A DNA stretch of 64,000 bases from Rhabdophis nuchalis (GCA_039707465.1 CM077645.1:166464003-166528002); one strand, 5' to 3'; counted from the stretch's first letter, positions 21,970-34,539 are shown. Program-made: numbers and translations. Notes: generated by a model not told the origin, from the letters alone.

Positions 21970-23185
21970 GAACACATGTTCTTCATTCAGCTATGCAAGG
22001 AATAGAGAAGCAAGCTAATTCCCTGCTTATAGTCATCATCCTGCAATATTGTTAATTGAACTGAAAGAAAAGTTTACCAGTCGAAGTTGCTTTTCGAGTG
22101 TGAGATTTAATGTACCATAATAAAACCATGGTTTGTTAAACCACAGTTTATTAAATAAACAGCACTTTTTTCTGCAATTGAGGCAGCTGGGAAAACTGTT
22201 CACTTGATTGCTAGATGACTGTGCAATGTATTCCTAATAACTAGACGTACAATTAAAACAAGCAAACAGGCTAATGTCCGTCAGATGTGATGGGGGAACT
22301 TTAAGAAGATGTTTCTTACGTTACAAGGTTGGAAAAAAATCACTGACTTTCAGGAATTCTATCTTATTAATGGTGAAGTAATTACAGCAAAACACCACCT
22401 CCATTTCTCCACATCTTTTATCCCAAGCCTCTCTCACACATTCCCAGGCTATTTTTATTTCCAGTGCTAGGTCATGCTATCACTATCATTATCATCCCGT
22501 TTCTCACACTATGGAATTCACATTGGGAAAATGTGTTACCAAGAATGTTAATTTTAAGAAGGTAAGATAGTCAAATTATAGTCTCTCACTACACTGTTCT
22601 AAATACAAATAATTTTTTTCACAACCCTTAACGGCTGTAAATCACTGCAAATGCAGGGAAAGTACCTGTTAAATATATATATGCTTTCCCCACACTTTAG
22701 ATAACTGCAGGCTTGCTTCCCAATATCCTACACTGTAGACAATATTTCAACCAAGTTAGGCTTACTGTTGTTATGATTAATTTTTAATTCTAAAACATAG
22801 TTGCCAAACTATGGTTTCCCAATTGTGTTAATGCATGAGCCCTTTGTTATAAAATATTCTCACACATTAATTCCAGATATCTTAGGCAGACTTCTCCTTG
22901 AACTCAATAGGATTGATCTTTGTTAAACTGTTTGCATCTGCAATTGAATCCAACCATCAATATTCAGAGGTAAGTGTCTTTATGCTCCATAGGATTTTCT
23001 TTAGATATCTGTGAAAATGATAGCAACCAGAGTCACATCAATATGAGTAAAAAAAATGCTCTTTTAATCACAAATTCACTTATTCTTATTAGAAGTAAAC
23101 AAAAGATTAGCCATGGTATATTACCAGAAACCAATCATCATAAGGGCTCCCCCTGAATTGCTTATTTATGGCTTTACTTATTTAT
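21970..23185. other. No gene recognised
   Basis: AT-rich DNA with no motif I recognise. Confidence 0.55.
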
Positions 23186-23189
23186 TTAA

Positions 23190-24185
23190 TACTAGCTGTA
23201 CCCGCCACACGTTGCTGTGGCCAAGTTTGATAAAATGAAAAAGTTTCCCCTCATAGACCCTCTCAGCGACTCCCTTCCCTCTCTGCCTCGGTTTCCCCTC
23301 CCTCTCCTAACCCTAACCCTCCCTCTCTTACTCTACCTACCGTATTTCTCCCCCCCTCTCTCTATCCCTCTACCTATCTACCTACCTACTGTATTTTCCC
23401 TCTCTCCCTCTACCTACCTACTTACCTACCTACTGTATTTTTCCTTCTCTCTCTCTATCACTCTACCTACCTACCTACCTACCTACCTACTGTATTTTCC
23501 CTCTCTCCTTTTACCTACTTACTTACCTACCTACTGTATTTTTCCTTTTCTCTCTCTATCCCTCTACCTACCTACCTACCTACTGTATTTCTCCCTCCCT
23601 CCCTCTACCTACCTACATACTTACCTACCTAGAGAGAGAGGAGAGAGAGGCTGCTGACTCGGCAGCAGCCTTGTGGGGGGGGAAGTTGGCGGAGGGGGGC
23701 GGGCAGCGGCAGTGAGGTTGCTGACTTGGCAGTGACCTTGTGGGGGGGAGTTGGTGGAAGGGGGGCAGCGGCGGTGAGGTTGCTGACTCAGCAGCGACCT
23801 TGTTGGGGAAGAGTTGGCAGAAGGGGTGCCAGCAGCGTCAAGGTGGGAGGGGTGGAAGGAGCCGGAGGGCATGGTGGCACTGGCAAGGTGGGAGGGGCGG
23901 AAGGAGCTGGAGGGCGTGCCGGCAGCAGCGTTGCCAGCAGCGAGGTGGGAGAGGCGGAAGGAGGCGGGGGAGTGAGTGAGCAAGTAAAGGAAACACAGAA
24001 GAGCTGCAGTTTTACATTTGTGTGGTGTGTGCCTGGCACTGGTGTGCCATCCACACAATCTATGTATCCTTGGTGCTGCACTTGTATGGAACGCTGTGTG
24101 AAAATTTGGTGGCGATTGGTGCAGTAGTTTCTGAGATTAGTGGTTTTGAACAAAGTCATAGTTAACTTTTTATTTATATAGATTC
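23190..24185 (+). repeat. Composite repeat: CTAC tract plus minisatellites in one unit
   Basis: The unit opens with ACTAGCTGTACCCGCC and ACGTTGCTGTGG and closes with TTTATTTATATAGATT. Such ends are seen around interspersed elements in many animals, but I cannot name the class. Inside are a CTAC/CCTA tract (23317-23630), about three copies of a 60-base GC-rich unit with GTTGCTGACT and GACCTTGT (23648-23830), and copies of a second unit with AGGTGGGAGGGGCGGAAGG (23840-23970). The 146-residue open frame at 23217 is low complexity (Tyr-Leu-Pro-Thr) and not a gene. Confidence 0.65.
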
Positions 24186-24237
24186 GTTTGAATGTTTTCC
24201 CAAGAAAAGGATGTAGTGTGGATCCTGTAAGGAAATC

Positions 24238-24316
24238 AGGTAGTCCTGGGTTACAACAGCAGTTGGGACCAAGATTGCCACTGCTAAGAGATGCAGTTGT
24301 AAAATGCAACATCTTA
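24238..24316. mobile_element. DNA-transposon end, truncated
   Basis: GGTAGTCCTGGGTTACAACA with CAGTTGGGACC is the left end of the family at 27372-27800. Confidence 0.5.
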
Positions 24317-24417
24317 GCAATGAGTTTGGAGTTTCATTGGAGTTGGTGTTTTCAGGAACACTGACATTCAGGACATCCATGTTGTTAAGTGGGAAGAGGC
24401 AGGAATTCCAGGTAACC

Positions 24418-24468
24418 AATTTCGTTGTATTTAAGTACAATGACAATAAAGATTATACTTATACTTAA
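24418..24468 (+). repeat. Rex1-like LINE 3' tail
   Basis: TTTCGTTGTATTTAAGTACA and ACAATGACAATAAAG match the usual 3' end of Rex1-like elements. The same motif occurs in the minus-strand copy at 54985-55060. Confidence 0.6.
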
Positions 24469-24616
24469 AGACCAGATTGGAGGAGTGCTCAAGAGGGGGC
24501 GATATTGCAGCCCACCAGTGCTTAACAGTCAGTGAAAGAAACTTAAGAAGGACTTGACCAAATAGCTCATTTGAAAGTGGAGGCAGGAAGTTTCCACCTT
24601 CAGACTTGCAAGACTG

Positions 24617-24865
24617 ATGCCAGCCATCCCAGGAAAACGAGACAGAAAACTTGACAATATAAACTAATTCTACTTTATTGTAAAGCTACATTAATAGAAT
24701 CTTGCAAATCTAAAGGCACAAATCGATTCATAAGGATGGGTCCTTCCTAAATTTCGTTCTCTGACTGTTAATCCATTGGAGGCTTCTGCCTCTCCTGCCT
24801 GATGGTTTCCTAGAAAGTATTTCTTCCCCCTTTCCCCCCAAATTTCATTCATACGTTCCATTATG
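24617..24865 (-). repeat. Repeat B: partner of repeat A
   Basis: It is similar to 12858-13127 with an AATAAA on the minus strand (plus 24674-24679). The two share AATTCTACTTTATTGTAA and the C-rich region with TTTCCTAGAAAG. Possibly a solo LTR end. Confidence 0.5.
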
Positions 24866-24979
24866 CTGGGGGAGGGTGTGTTGATCAGAGAGGCCTCAGG
24901 AAGGCCAGTGCAGGCTGTGTGGGCTCAGGGTGTTGCAGGGCAAAAAAACCGGCAGAAACTATTTGCCACCTTCCTCACT

Positions 24980-25185
24980 GGGTCTCCCATTGACTTTACT
25001 TGTAGGAAGCCAGCAGGGAAGGCCACAAATTGTGATCATGTGACTGTGGCTCGCTGCAATGCCAATTATGTGACTGTGGGGCTGTTGTGACAGCCAGAAT
25101 TTTGAAGACTGGCCTTATGCCTCTATTTTCAGCACTGCACTAATTTTGAATGATTGTTAATGAATGGACATAAACTGAGGGGTAT
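24980..25185. mobile_element. DNA-transposon remnant
   Basis: The phrases GGGTCTCCCATTGACTTTAC, GATCATGTGACTGTGG and GGACATAAACTGAGGGG are the interior and right end of the family at 27372-27800. Confidence 0.5.
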
Positions 25186-25797
25186 CTGTGATATCTGTGG
25201 GACTGTTTTTCAATGGGCCATTAAGGCTGCTGACCTTTGACGATTCTGGTAATATATTTTCAGTAAGAGCCGCACATTTGGTGTCCTCTTTCTTTCTTGC
25301 AAGGGAAAGGTTAAATTAACTGTTGTTATTAGTCAGTCTATGCAGAAAGTAGAAGAAACCCAGCTATTTTCTGGCTAAAGGCCAAAAGGAGGGGGGGAAA
25401 GAGTATACATTCAAAGATGGTAGGGAGGTGGAATAACAAACCTGATAGGAAATGGATATTATTGTGTGCTGAGGCCAAAAGAATTTAGCCCAGGTTTGGT
25501 TAGATCTGACAATTCCAAAGTCCCTTTCAACTCTTACGGACTGTATTCCTACATTCTAGCTAAAATAGCAAATTAGTATTATGATACATGTACATAGATA
25601 TACTTGAGTTCAGTAAAGCAAATTCTAGTTGAAAACACAAACACCATTTTTGTGAATTTAGTGACAAAGAATAATCAAATAGCCTTTTGGGTAACAAACT
25701 CAGTGATTAAATTGTTTCATAAAAAACATTAAAACTGAACCATCCCCTTTAGACTTGTTATTTGAGCTGTGAAAAGATTGCAGTAGACACCTAATCT

Positions 25798-25980
25798 ACA
25801 GAGGGTCCTCGCTTAATGATGGTGATTGGGACCAGCAACTCTGTTACTAACTAACATAGTGGTAAAGCACAATCCTGCATGGTTCAACATCCTGTGGACA
25901 TGTGATCACTATTTGTGATCTACTGGCTTTTCCACTGACCTGTGCCTGTTGGAAGCTGTTTTTGTTTTATAATGTATACC
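25798..25980. mobile_element. DNA-transposon, left half
   Basis: CAGAGGGTCCTCGCTTAATG and GGTGATTGGGACC mark the terminal repeat of the same family. Confidence 0.55.
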
Positions 25981-26067
25981 ATGATTTCTTTGACAACACA
26001 CAGCTTAGATCCCTGCCCAAAGTCCGGTGAGACAAAAATCTAATGTTTAGAAAGATCATCTAATTAA

Positions 26068-26202
26068 CAGGGGTCTCCAACCTTTGCAACTTTAAGTCTG
26101 AAGGACTTCAGCTCCCAGACTTCTCCAGCCAGCTTTGCTGGCTGGAGAAGTCTGGGAGCTGAAGTCCTTCAGACTTAAAGTTGCAAAGGTTGGAGACCCC
26201 TG
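26068..26202. mobile_element. 135-bp palindromic hAT miniature element (perfect hairpin)
   Basis: CAGGGGTCTCC at one end and GGAGACCCCTG at the other. The arms are 66 bases each and I find no mismatch between them; the loop is TTT. Flanks ATCTAATT/ATCTAATA suggest an 8-bp duplication with small changes. It has no coding capacity and depends on a transposase encoded elsewhere. Same family as 30258, 30566 and 36083. Confidence 0.9.
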
Positions 26203-26209
26203 ATCTAAT

Positions 26210-26980
26210 ATACTGGCGTTAGTGTATCAACTGATCTGTAAGAAACATCAAATGTGTCTTAGATTTTCCGTTTCTAACTGGTGAGAACAATATCTTATTT
26301 TATTTAGATCTAATTGGTTTCAAAACCTAGAAAAGGCCAGTCACCTGTGGCAATTTGCCACCTTCAGGTTTTTAAAAGGAATTTGAGACAATGACTATTT
26401 CCTAAGTTCACTGAGGACATTCCTCTAGATCAAATAAAGTAAAAGCTACAAGTATATTAAACATTGATATTTAAATTTTGCCTTTTCCTCTCTATTTTTC
26501 AACCACAAAGAAACCAAACTATTTTTGTTGCTAGGTAATATTTGCAAGGGAGCTCTCCTACAAAACACAGATAAGATTAAGAGATATGAAAATGTAAGCT
26601 TAAAACTGATATATGAATGTGAGTCTTTCCAAATTAATTTGGAAAAATATAGACCAGCTAGCATATATTTTTATTTGTTATCTCCGATTAATTATCTAAT
26701 TTAAAAAAAGACGACAGAAAATCTGCAACAACCAGTCCTGGAAACAGAAAATAAAAAATAAAAACAGCCATTCCAACAAAAGGCATAGAGTTGACCAGCT
26801 AACCCCACCCTATACCCATTTTAAGAAGAACAGTTGGTCGGTCTTCCCTTTGGGTGGAAACAGAGGAAAAAATAGAAAATCAACCAACTAATGCACCTAA
26901 CCCTTACAAGCTTCCTCGTGTGATAATAACTTTAATTGCAACAGAGCTCCCAAATCCTGGAAAAATTTACTGGTAACTAA
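26210..26980. other. No gene recognised
   Basis: AT-rich DNA. The frame at 26446 is unconvincing. Confidence 0.55.
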
Positions 26981-26984
26981 ATGT

Positions 26985-27200
26985 TCATCAGAACTAGGGG
27001 TGATATTTACTTACCTTCCCTACTGGTTTGCAATGTGAGCACGCACCTCCACGCATGTGCTAAGCCTTTCGTGCATTTGCTTTTTGCTAAAAAGGAGCCT
27101 AAATTGGATGTCGTAGAGCTGGGACGGGCGGGTGCGGCCACCCACAATTTCCACTACCAGTTCCGGTAAACCTGTCTGAACTGGTAGAATACCACCCCTG
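26985..27200. mobile_element. hAT-like miniature transposon
   Basis: The left part AGGGGTGATATTTACTTACC and right part GAATACCACCCCTG are inverted ends. CCACTACCAGTTCCGGTAAA inside is shared with 17640-17735 and, more distantly, 46293-46575. Confidence 0.55.
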
Positions 27201-27371
27201 ATCAGAATTCTCTTTTCATATAGTGAAAAGAGGCAGTTGGGGAACTCAAGGGAAACATATAGCCTTAATTTATATGCTACACATTCCTGTATAAAAATAA
27301 TTTCAGTATATGTATCAATGACTGTGAGAACACTCCCTTGAGATTTCTGGAACTCTTCATCACCATATCAT

Positions 27372-27800
27372 AGAGGTAGTTCTTGACTTACAGCCACAAT
27401 TAGAATAAAGAATTTGCATCATAAGTTGTTGTGGTCATAAGTCAACTCGGACCTGATTTACCAAAGGTTTAGGGCAGTCTTAAGAAAATCCCCATAGTCC
27501 TTAAGTGAATCAAATGGCTATTAAGGAAATCATACAGTCATTAAACAAATCAAGTTTCTTCATTTGTTTCTTTTGTTGGAAATCGACATAAAATAGTGCA
27601 AATAGTGATCAAGTGACCAGAGGATACTGCAACCAATTGTAAATGCAAGCTGGTGGCCAAGTGGCTGTACTTCAATCACATGATCACAAGGATGATGCAA
27701 TGGTCATAAATGTGAATACCGGTCATAAGTCACGTTTCCCAAGACTGTTATAACTTGAGCCATTATTAAATAAACGGTCATAAATCCAGGATTACCTGAA
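27372..27800. mobile_element. DNA-transposon copy, near full length
   Basis: The left end GGTAGTTCTTGACTTACAGC and the right end TCATAAATCCAGGATTACCT are imperfect inverted repeats. The interior repeats CATAAGT and AATCACATGATCACAAG phrases. This is the most complete copy of the family spread through the window. It is non-coding. Confidence 0.65.
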
Positions 27801-28569
27801 GTCAAGATCCCATAGATCTTGTTATTCACAAGAATAAATTCCAAGCAATGAGTGAACTATATTATTATATTTAAGAATTATAAAAAATTCTAATAATCCT
27901 TTTAGAGATTTACTTCTTTGTTAAAAGCCCCAAAAAAGAATGAAAATAGGACACTTCTAAGAGTATCCATTCCTCCCTCTGTTCCATCACAAGTTAACAA
28001 AAGTTTTTAACTGTTAGAGCAATATCTCTTAAAAAATACAGCACAATTGTTCATCAATATATCAGTACTGGTTTGACACCAGTCATGTTCACTGGAATTG
28101 AATGCCATTTCATGGAGTTGAACAGCAGACTGCCACCAAAACAGAGCACTCAAACAGAACTGAACAAATAACCTGCCTCTTCACTAAAACACCAGGGAAT
28201 GACTGATAGAAATTTCAGTTTTCTGTGAACTATTATTTATAAGTGTATTCTCTAATAATATAACAACATGATTTTGGTATACAAATATACAAATACGGAA
28301 AGAAGTGAAAGTATGAATTATAGTAATGCTTCCTAGGAATACAAATAGCATTTCAGTTTGTGGGAAATTTTGAGATTGTGCCATACCATGCAACCCCCTC
28401 TGACTGTGCTCACAGCATGCTGCACCATCCACCCTCTGGCCTTCCTGCGCCAGGCCTCCGAAACCCATTTTCGGCTTCTGCCAGCCTTCCCAAATCCCCC
28501 ATCTCCTGCAGCACCCTCATCCTCCTGCAACACCTGTATGCACTTTACCAGGGACTCCTACTGCTTTCA

Positions 28570-28735
28570 ACTGAAAGGCCCAAAAGTCTTGAGGTTACAA
28601 CAGCTATTGGGACTACTCAGACCACTGTCCATAAACAATGTGGTCATGTGATGTCACACTTTATGACCGCATTACTTAATGATAGCAATCCCAGTCCCAA
28701 TTGCTGTCATAACCCAAGGACTTCCTGTAAATCTT
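28570..28735. mobile_element. DNA-transposon, right half
   Basis: TTATGACCGCATTACTTAAT and TAACCCAAGGACTTCCTGTA are the right end of the family at 27372-27800. The preceding pyrimidine-rich 28380-28560 may be its expanded centre. Confidence 0.5.
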
Positions 28736-28739
28736 AGCT

Positions 28740-30245
28740 GCCGCTTTCTTAAATTTTATTTCCCAATTATTCCATCTTGCTGAATTATATAAATGAGTTA
28801 AACCAATGTATGTTTTAATGACAAAAGCAAATAACAAAATAAGATTAAATTATTTGAAAAATATTTGTGGAAATCAATTATAGCATTCATGAAAACCTAA
28901 TATTTACTGTTGTCTCTGCAAATGGACAATGACTTTAAAGGTTGCTGTTTGATACCTGATAATATGCACCGTCACTACCCATTGTGTAAGAGGTTCTTGA
29001 AGGTATATGCGCAATTCACTTGATTGTCTTCTCTACATGATTTATGTCATCAAGATCTAAAACCTTTTGATTAACTGTTTTCGCCTAACTAGGAAATATC
29101 TAATCTGACAACAAATCAGGGAAGGCCTCAGATGATATACTGTAATATTAGTGGCCTCTCTGATTTCTGAAATTATTTAGGGCATTCACACTAAGACATA
29201 AGTACCTGTGATATTTTGGGATGCTCTCCACTCCTGGAGTCCTCAAGCAAACTTTATGTGTAATCACAGGGCTTGTTGCTATGACATAATCATAACTTTG
29301 TTTATGTTATGAATACTGAAGGCCACATTCAGTCTCATCTATTCTGGGATCAAAAGTACTCTGACTTATGACAAGCATTTTTAGTTTGGGCATCTGCTGT
29401 CACAGCATAGAGGAGGAGGAGGTGGGGGAGATCTTCAAGGACATGCTTTCTTTCTCATAAGTGCAGACACTGCTTCTCAAACAAATGACTAAATATCAAA
29501 CTACTTGAAATACTAATAATTGGCTCTAATATTTTTCTTTACTCTAAAGCAAAGTATGTGTATCAGAAATAGGATATCTTTTCATTGATGCACCGTATAT
29601 AGTACTTAGTTCAAACTTTTATTTATTAATTTGCTCCTTTCAAACCTTCCTCTGTGTGTTTATATGTGTTTCAATTCAGAGACATTTTGTGTATCAGATT
29701 GTTGAAGCTCTCTTTCAAACCAAATGACAAATTGCACTGCAGTTAAGCAAATCCCCAAACTGAAAACCTACTGTAGTTGTTACTCATTCTTCTGTCATTT
29801 ACTATATGGACCCAAGGTACACACCGACCCCTTATATTGCTTGGTTCTCTGCATTTGTTCTGTGCTTGACAATACTTATATTTCTCTTCTTTTAATGAAT
29901 TCTGTGCGTTCTACTTTTTGAGATTATAAATCCCTTTCCCTTTGCAGAATTATGAGGAACCAAATATGATTTCACAAAGTTTTTGTTCAAATTGCTCACT
30001 GAGCATAGTAGAACATAGTGGTTTAAAAAAAAAAAAATCGAAGTCTTTTTTAAGACAAAAGGCTGGAATACAAGTTTTTTTTAAAAAAAAATAATTATTC
30101 AAGGTAAGAAGAAAAACTCAATTTCAATTCTGAAGCAGATCTTCAAAGTATGTATTAAGAAAATGATTTAAATTTTCCTTTTAAAAAAAACAACCCCATT
30201 TCGGTCCTTGGAACATTTTGCTGAGCATATTGGCAGCAGCCCAGG
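28740..30245. other. No gene recognised
   Basis: AT-rich DNA with several A-rich runs (30020-30200). The frame at 29724 has no family motif. Confidence 0.55.
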
Positions 30246-30257
30246 TAAGCTTTAAAT

Positions 30258-30392
30258 CAGAGGTTCCCAAACTTGGCAACTTTAAGACTTGTGGACTTCA
30301 ACTCCCAGAATTCTCCAGCCAGCTCTGCTGGCTGGTGAATTCTGGAAGTTGAAGTCCACAAGTCTTAAAGTTGCCAAGTTTGGGAACCTCGG
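30258..30392. mobile_element. 135-bp palindromic hAT miniature element, TSD CTTTAAAT
   Basis: The ends CAGAGGTTCCC and GGGAACCTCGG and long inverted arms with a few mismatches. Perfect 8-bp duplication CTTTAAAT at 30250-30257 and 30393-30400. Slightly different subfamily from 30566. Confidence 0.93.
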
Positions 30393-30565
30393 CTTTAAAT
30401 GGTTGAAGTTACCAAACAAAAATATCTGAAAAATGGCAAACTGCTTTTCTGAAAGCCTTCCCAACTGCTTTAAGAAAACCAATTGCTGTGAAACAATATA
30501 CATGCATCAGTACAAAGCCAGGAGAGTGTTATTGTAAAGGGCCCCAATGTCACCGTGATTTGGAA

Positions 30566-30700
30566 CAGGGGTCTCCAACCTTTGCAACTTTAAGTCTGAA
30601 GGACTTCAGCTCCCAGAATTCTCCAGCCAGCTTTGCTGGCTGGAGAACTCTGGGAGCTGAAGTCCTTCAGACTTAAAGTTGTAAAGGTTGGAGACCCCTG
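30566..30700. mobile_element. 135-bp palindromic hAT miniature element, TSD ATTTGGAA
   Basis: The ends CAGGGGTCTCC and GGAGACCCCTG. Perfect duplication ATTTGGAA at 30558-30565 and 30701-30708. Arms pair with only a few mismatches. The frame 30488-30676 across it is not a gene. Confidence 0.95.
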
Positions 30701-30709
30701 ATTTGGAAG

Positions 30710-33165
30710 ATATGATCAGTAAAACAAAGTATTTTTTTTAAACTCTTCTTCTTCCCTGTCTTTTCTTGACTGTATACTGTCCACACACTTGCCAAAAAAT
30801 ATCAGCAACCTTTCAGGTCAGTTTTAAATTCAAATTTCATTATTTCTTTAGACAATTAACCCAGCTGATATGCAGCAGCATAAATCATTTCTTTTTAACA
30901 CAGTGTGTGTGTAATAAAAAAGAACATAAATCTATCTGTGTAGAATTGAATTATCAAGGGAAATCATAAAGAAAAGCAGACTGTAGTTGCTGGGAAACAA
31001 TTAAAAGCAACAGAAGAACTAAAATTGAAGGATAAAGTAGAATAATATATTAAATTGGAATAGCATACTAAATTAGAATCATGCAATAAATACCATTCAT
31101 AATATTCATTAAATACTGAGACCCTTTTTATTTCAGTCCAATTCTTACTGACACTTGCTATTCTAGACTATTTGTCACCAATCAGTATCTGCCTACTGAA
31201 TTATGTCATTTAATGAATAATGTAATGAAATGATTTACTAAAAATTCCACAACGCATAATTCACACAACATTGTAATTCAGAACCGTCAAATTCTTATAT
31301 ATCACTAAGAGTATTTTGTGAACTAGGTCAGAAATATGTGGAGACATGCATCTAAAAACACTTGCCCCAAATATGAATTCCAGGTGGTTTACTGGAGATC
31401 ATACAACAGCGACTGAGTTGTTCCCAATGCTGGTGCTAGACCTCCAAACAAGGTTTATAACAACAGAAAAACGTATATTTCATGGTATAAAATGGAAACC
31501 AAATGGTGTAACTGTGATCTATTATACAATTCCACAAGTAAAAACAAAACAGCAAAATAGAGTAAATATTCTAGAAAGCAGTTTCTGCAGTTAAAGAAGA
31601 ACAATGCACTAACTTCAGTCTATTTAGAAGCCTGTACAAAAACCATTTTGAGGGAGAAAGTCATACAAGGGACGTATGTGGCCCAATGATCATGCAAGTT
31701 GAGCAGCTATATACATTTCTTAAATAGATAGATAATACAAAGGAACAATTGATCGGGGAGCAAGTTCCAGCTTTTGATCAAGGGGAAACTGCTAACCTGT
31801 ACTAAGATGTGCCTATATTCATTCTTCATTGAATAAATGTGTGCCTAGGTCTACACAAAAGCACAAACAGGCAAATTATATCATGGCTTACTAAGTAAAT
31901 CCGATCAATATATCAGTTTTATTTTCTTGACTGTTTTTTCCAGATTTCTGCATGCAGAATATTTTGTATTTAAATGTCTGTTATGGCAGTCTAAGTATTA
32001 CTGCATTACATTTTCAAGGACATTATTTACTGAATGACTAATTATATTTTACATATTTTAATCCCCTATGCCAGATGTTTTCTAGAAACATGGTGGAAAG
32101 TCCCGCCCCCCATTTATATCAAGCAAAGTTGGTGTGTCTGTATATATTTCAACTTAAATCTCAGAATAATAAGACAGTGTGCCTTTAATTCTTCTTGTGA
32201 TGTCTATTTTTATTTATTCATTTATAAAATTTATAGGCCATCCATTTTAGCTCAAGGTAATTCTGGGAGGCTTACAAATATATTCTATTCTATTTACTTC
32301 CCCCAACTTTCAACATGAATGGAAACAAGCACACATAATTGATCTTAGAGACATGTATAACATGAAGATATGATACAGTATCATATAATCATATGGTATA
32401 TTATATATCATATAATAAAATATGTATGCAGAAGTTTTACTAACTTTTGCTTCTTATAAGGTGAAACCAAGGCATCAAGTATTTCATTTTATGATAAATT
32501 ATTATGTAATTCCTCATGTATTAAATTTTTAAAAAGGTATGATCAAAGCAAACAATTATAATGAAATATGTTTTTTTTTAAATAAAATCAGTGTTGGTGG
32601 AAGGCAAAGGGAATAAGCCTACTCAAGAATATATGTTGTTTTGGAATGAATAAAGACACAAATGGAATATATTGTATATCTTTTAGGTGTTAAAGATGAA
32701 GTATAAGAGGGACAAAACGGGGGTCTCCAGAAAGTGGGGGGCACTGTAATATTATTATTTTTCTTTTTGTATTTAGATGTATATGTACTATGTTTGTATT
32801 ATTTGCATTTAAAAAAAAAATTTAAATTAAAAAGGGGATTGTTTAGAATTTACTTTCCCTTCACCCTATTCTGGTCATCACAGCAACATTCAACCACAAT
32901 TACAGCTGGTGGGAAAAGAACCTGGTTGCTGTACTTCCAGCCAGCTATCCTTTCAGCACTACAGATAGGAATATCAATGCAGAGGAAAGATAGTAGTTTC
33001 ATACTCGCCCTCCCCTTTTATGACATTTGTTTTTATGTTTTAGAAGGACAATAGAGGTAGTCCATTTTATTTTATTTCCTTATTTATTTTATTTCTTATT
33101 TGCATGTAATGAAAATTTTGCATGCCAAATCACAATGTTATAGGAATATGGGTGCTTCTGCCAAA
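30710..33165. other. No gene recognised
   Basis: AT-rich DNA. 32210-32280 resembles a decayed LINE 3' tail. The frame at 32734-33054 has no recognisable motif. Confidence 0.5.
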
Positions 33166-33169
33166 TAAT

Positions 33170-33376
33170 AATAATAAATAATAATAATAATTTATTAAAC
33201 TTGTTGACCGCTCCCTCTCCCCAAAGGGACTCGGAGCGGTGCACAGGGCTAATAAAACAATAAATACATACATATAGTTAAAAAACAAATTAAATATTTC
33301 CCTGCGCTAAAAATCCAATTAAAAACTAAAATCCCCATTTAAAATTTCTAGCAACCCCATCGAAGAGAGACTATCT
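33170..33376 (-). mobile_element. L2 3' UTR, minus strand
   Basis: Starts at an AATAAT tail and carries GACCGCTCCCTCTCCCCAAA with GGAGCGGTGCACAGGG, matching 13891-14060. Confidence 0.85.
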
Positions 33377-33745
33377 AATTGATCCTAATGCCGGCTGGCG
33401 ACTCTCAGGGGGAGAGCCTTCTCTGTGGCAGCCCCCGCCCTCTGGAATGACCTACCCCCTGACCTGCGTACAATCACGGACCTGCGCCTCTTCCGCCAGG
33501 CATTGAAAACACACTTATTCTATGCAGCCGGCCTGGCATAGTTTTTAAATAGTTTTAATCTTGGTTTTAGTAGGGGTTTCTATTGTAATTTTAGCACAGA
33601 TTTCTTAGTTTAATTTATTTTTAAGATTTTTATTGTATTTATTGTCTACAGTATTTTATTATTGCCTGTGTATCACCCTGAGTCCCGCAAGGGAGATAGG
33701 GCGGTATATAAATGCGAATAAATTCAAATTCAAAATCAAAATCAA
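33377..33745 (+). mobile_element. L2 3' end, plus strand
   Basis: Translation gives RAFSVAAPALWNDLPPDLRT and a terminal YAAGLA then stop: the C-terminal end of L2 ORF2. The 3' UTR has CACCCTGAGTCCCGCAAGGG and a CAAAAT tail. It lies head to head with the preceding L2 piece. Confidence 0.88.
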
Positions 33746-33749
33746 AATA

Positions 33750-34445
33750 TATGGCTGAATGATTGTGAGTTCCCTAATATATGAAAATGCATGACTCTTG
33801 CTCTCCTATGCTATATTTTCCACTGAAACAGAGAACAGAAACTGGTGTTAAAATGGCCATATATCATGCATTTCAGAGGATAAACTTCTAATTGACCTTC
33901 CTTTTAATTGAAGCAAGGCCAAGGCTCCAGAAAGCATAACGGTAGGCGGCGATTACTGCCTGGTGGAAATACATTGGATGTTGGATGTCTTTATTTAAGA
34001 TATAAGTGAAACAAGAATTGAACTCTTGTGTTCTTTGTTCATTCAGATGGCCTGTAGATATCAGAAGGACATCCATTGAAGATCGATAACATTATGTGGT
34101 AAAGATAGGTGGTTTTTTTTTTTACATATCTTTATGTGATGTATTTCCATTTTTCTTTAGAAGTATTTAAAAAATAGTAGCTGAAACTGAAGACAAATTA
34201 CTTTAATGCTGTATGTTTTCACAGTGTGAGTAAGTGGCAAGCACTCATCATGAGTGGTATAATAAGAAATGGAGCTAAATGTACTATTTGCCATGCAGCA
34301 ACTGTATTTTGAGGGTGAATATGCATATGTTAATGCAACACCCCCTCATAATATCTGTAAATGTTTTCTCATCCCTCAATATAATCTAAATAAGTAGACG
34401 TCTACCACCAGAAATCACTGCTTACACATACTTTGAAAAACTATG
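33750..34445. other. No gene recognised
   Basis: AT-rich DNA without a clear repeat. Confidence 0.5.
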
Positions 34446-34447
34446 AA

Positions 34448-34449
34448 TA

Positions 34450-34539
<90 letters not shown>

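Noticed and set aside
21493..21975. 160-codon minus-strand frame
   Set aside because: Lies over a repeat-rich transposon centre; composition is low complexity and no motif is present.
23217..23657. 146-codon Tyr/Leu/Pro/Thr-rich frame
   Set aside because: Translation of a CTAC tandem repeat, low complexity.
23648..23970. CRISPR-like array
   Set aside because: Units are contiguous tandem minisatellites without unique spacers, in a vertebrate genome.
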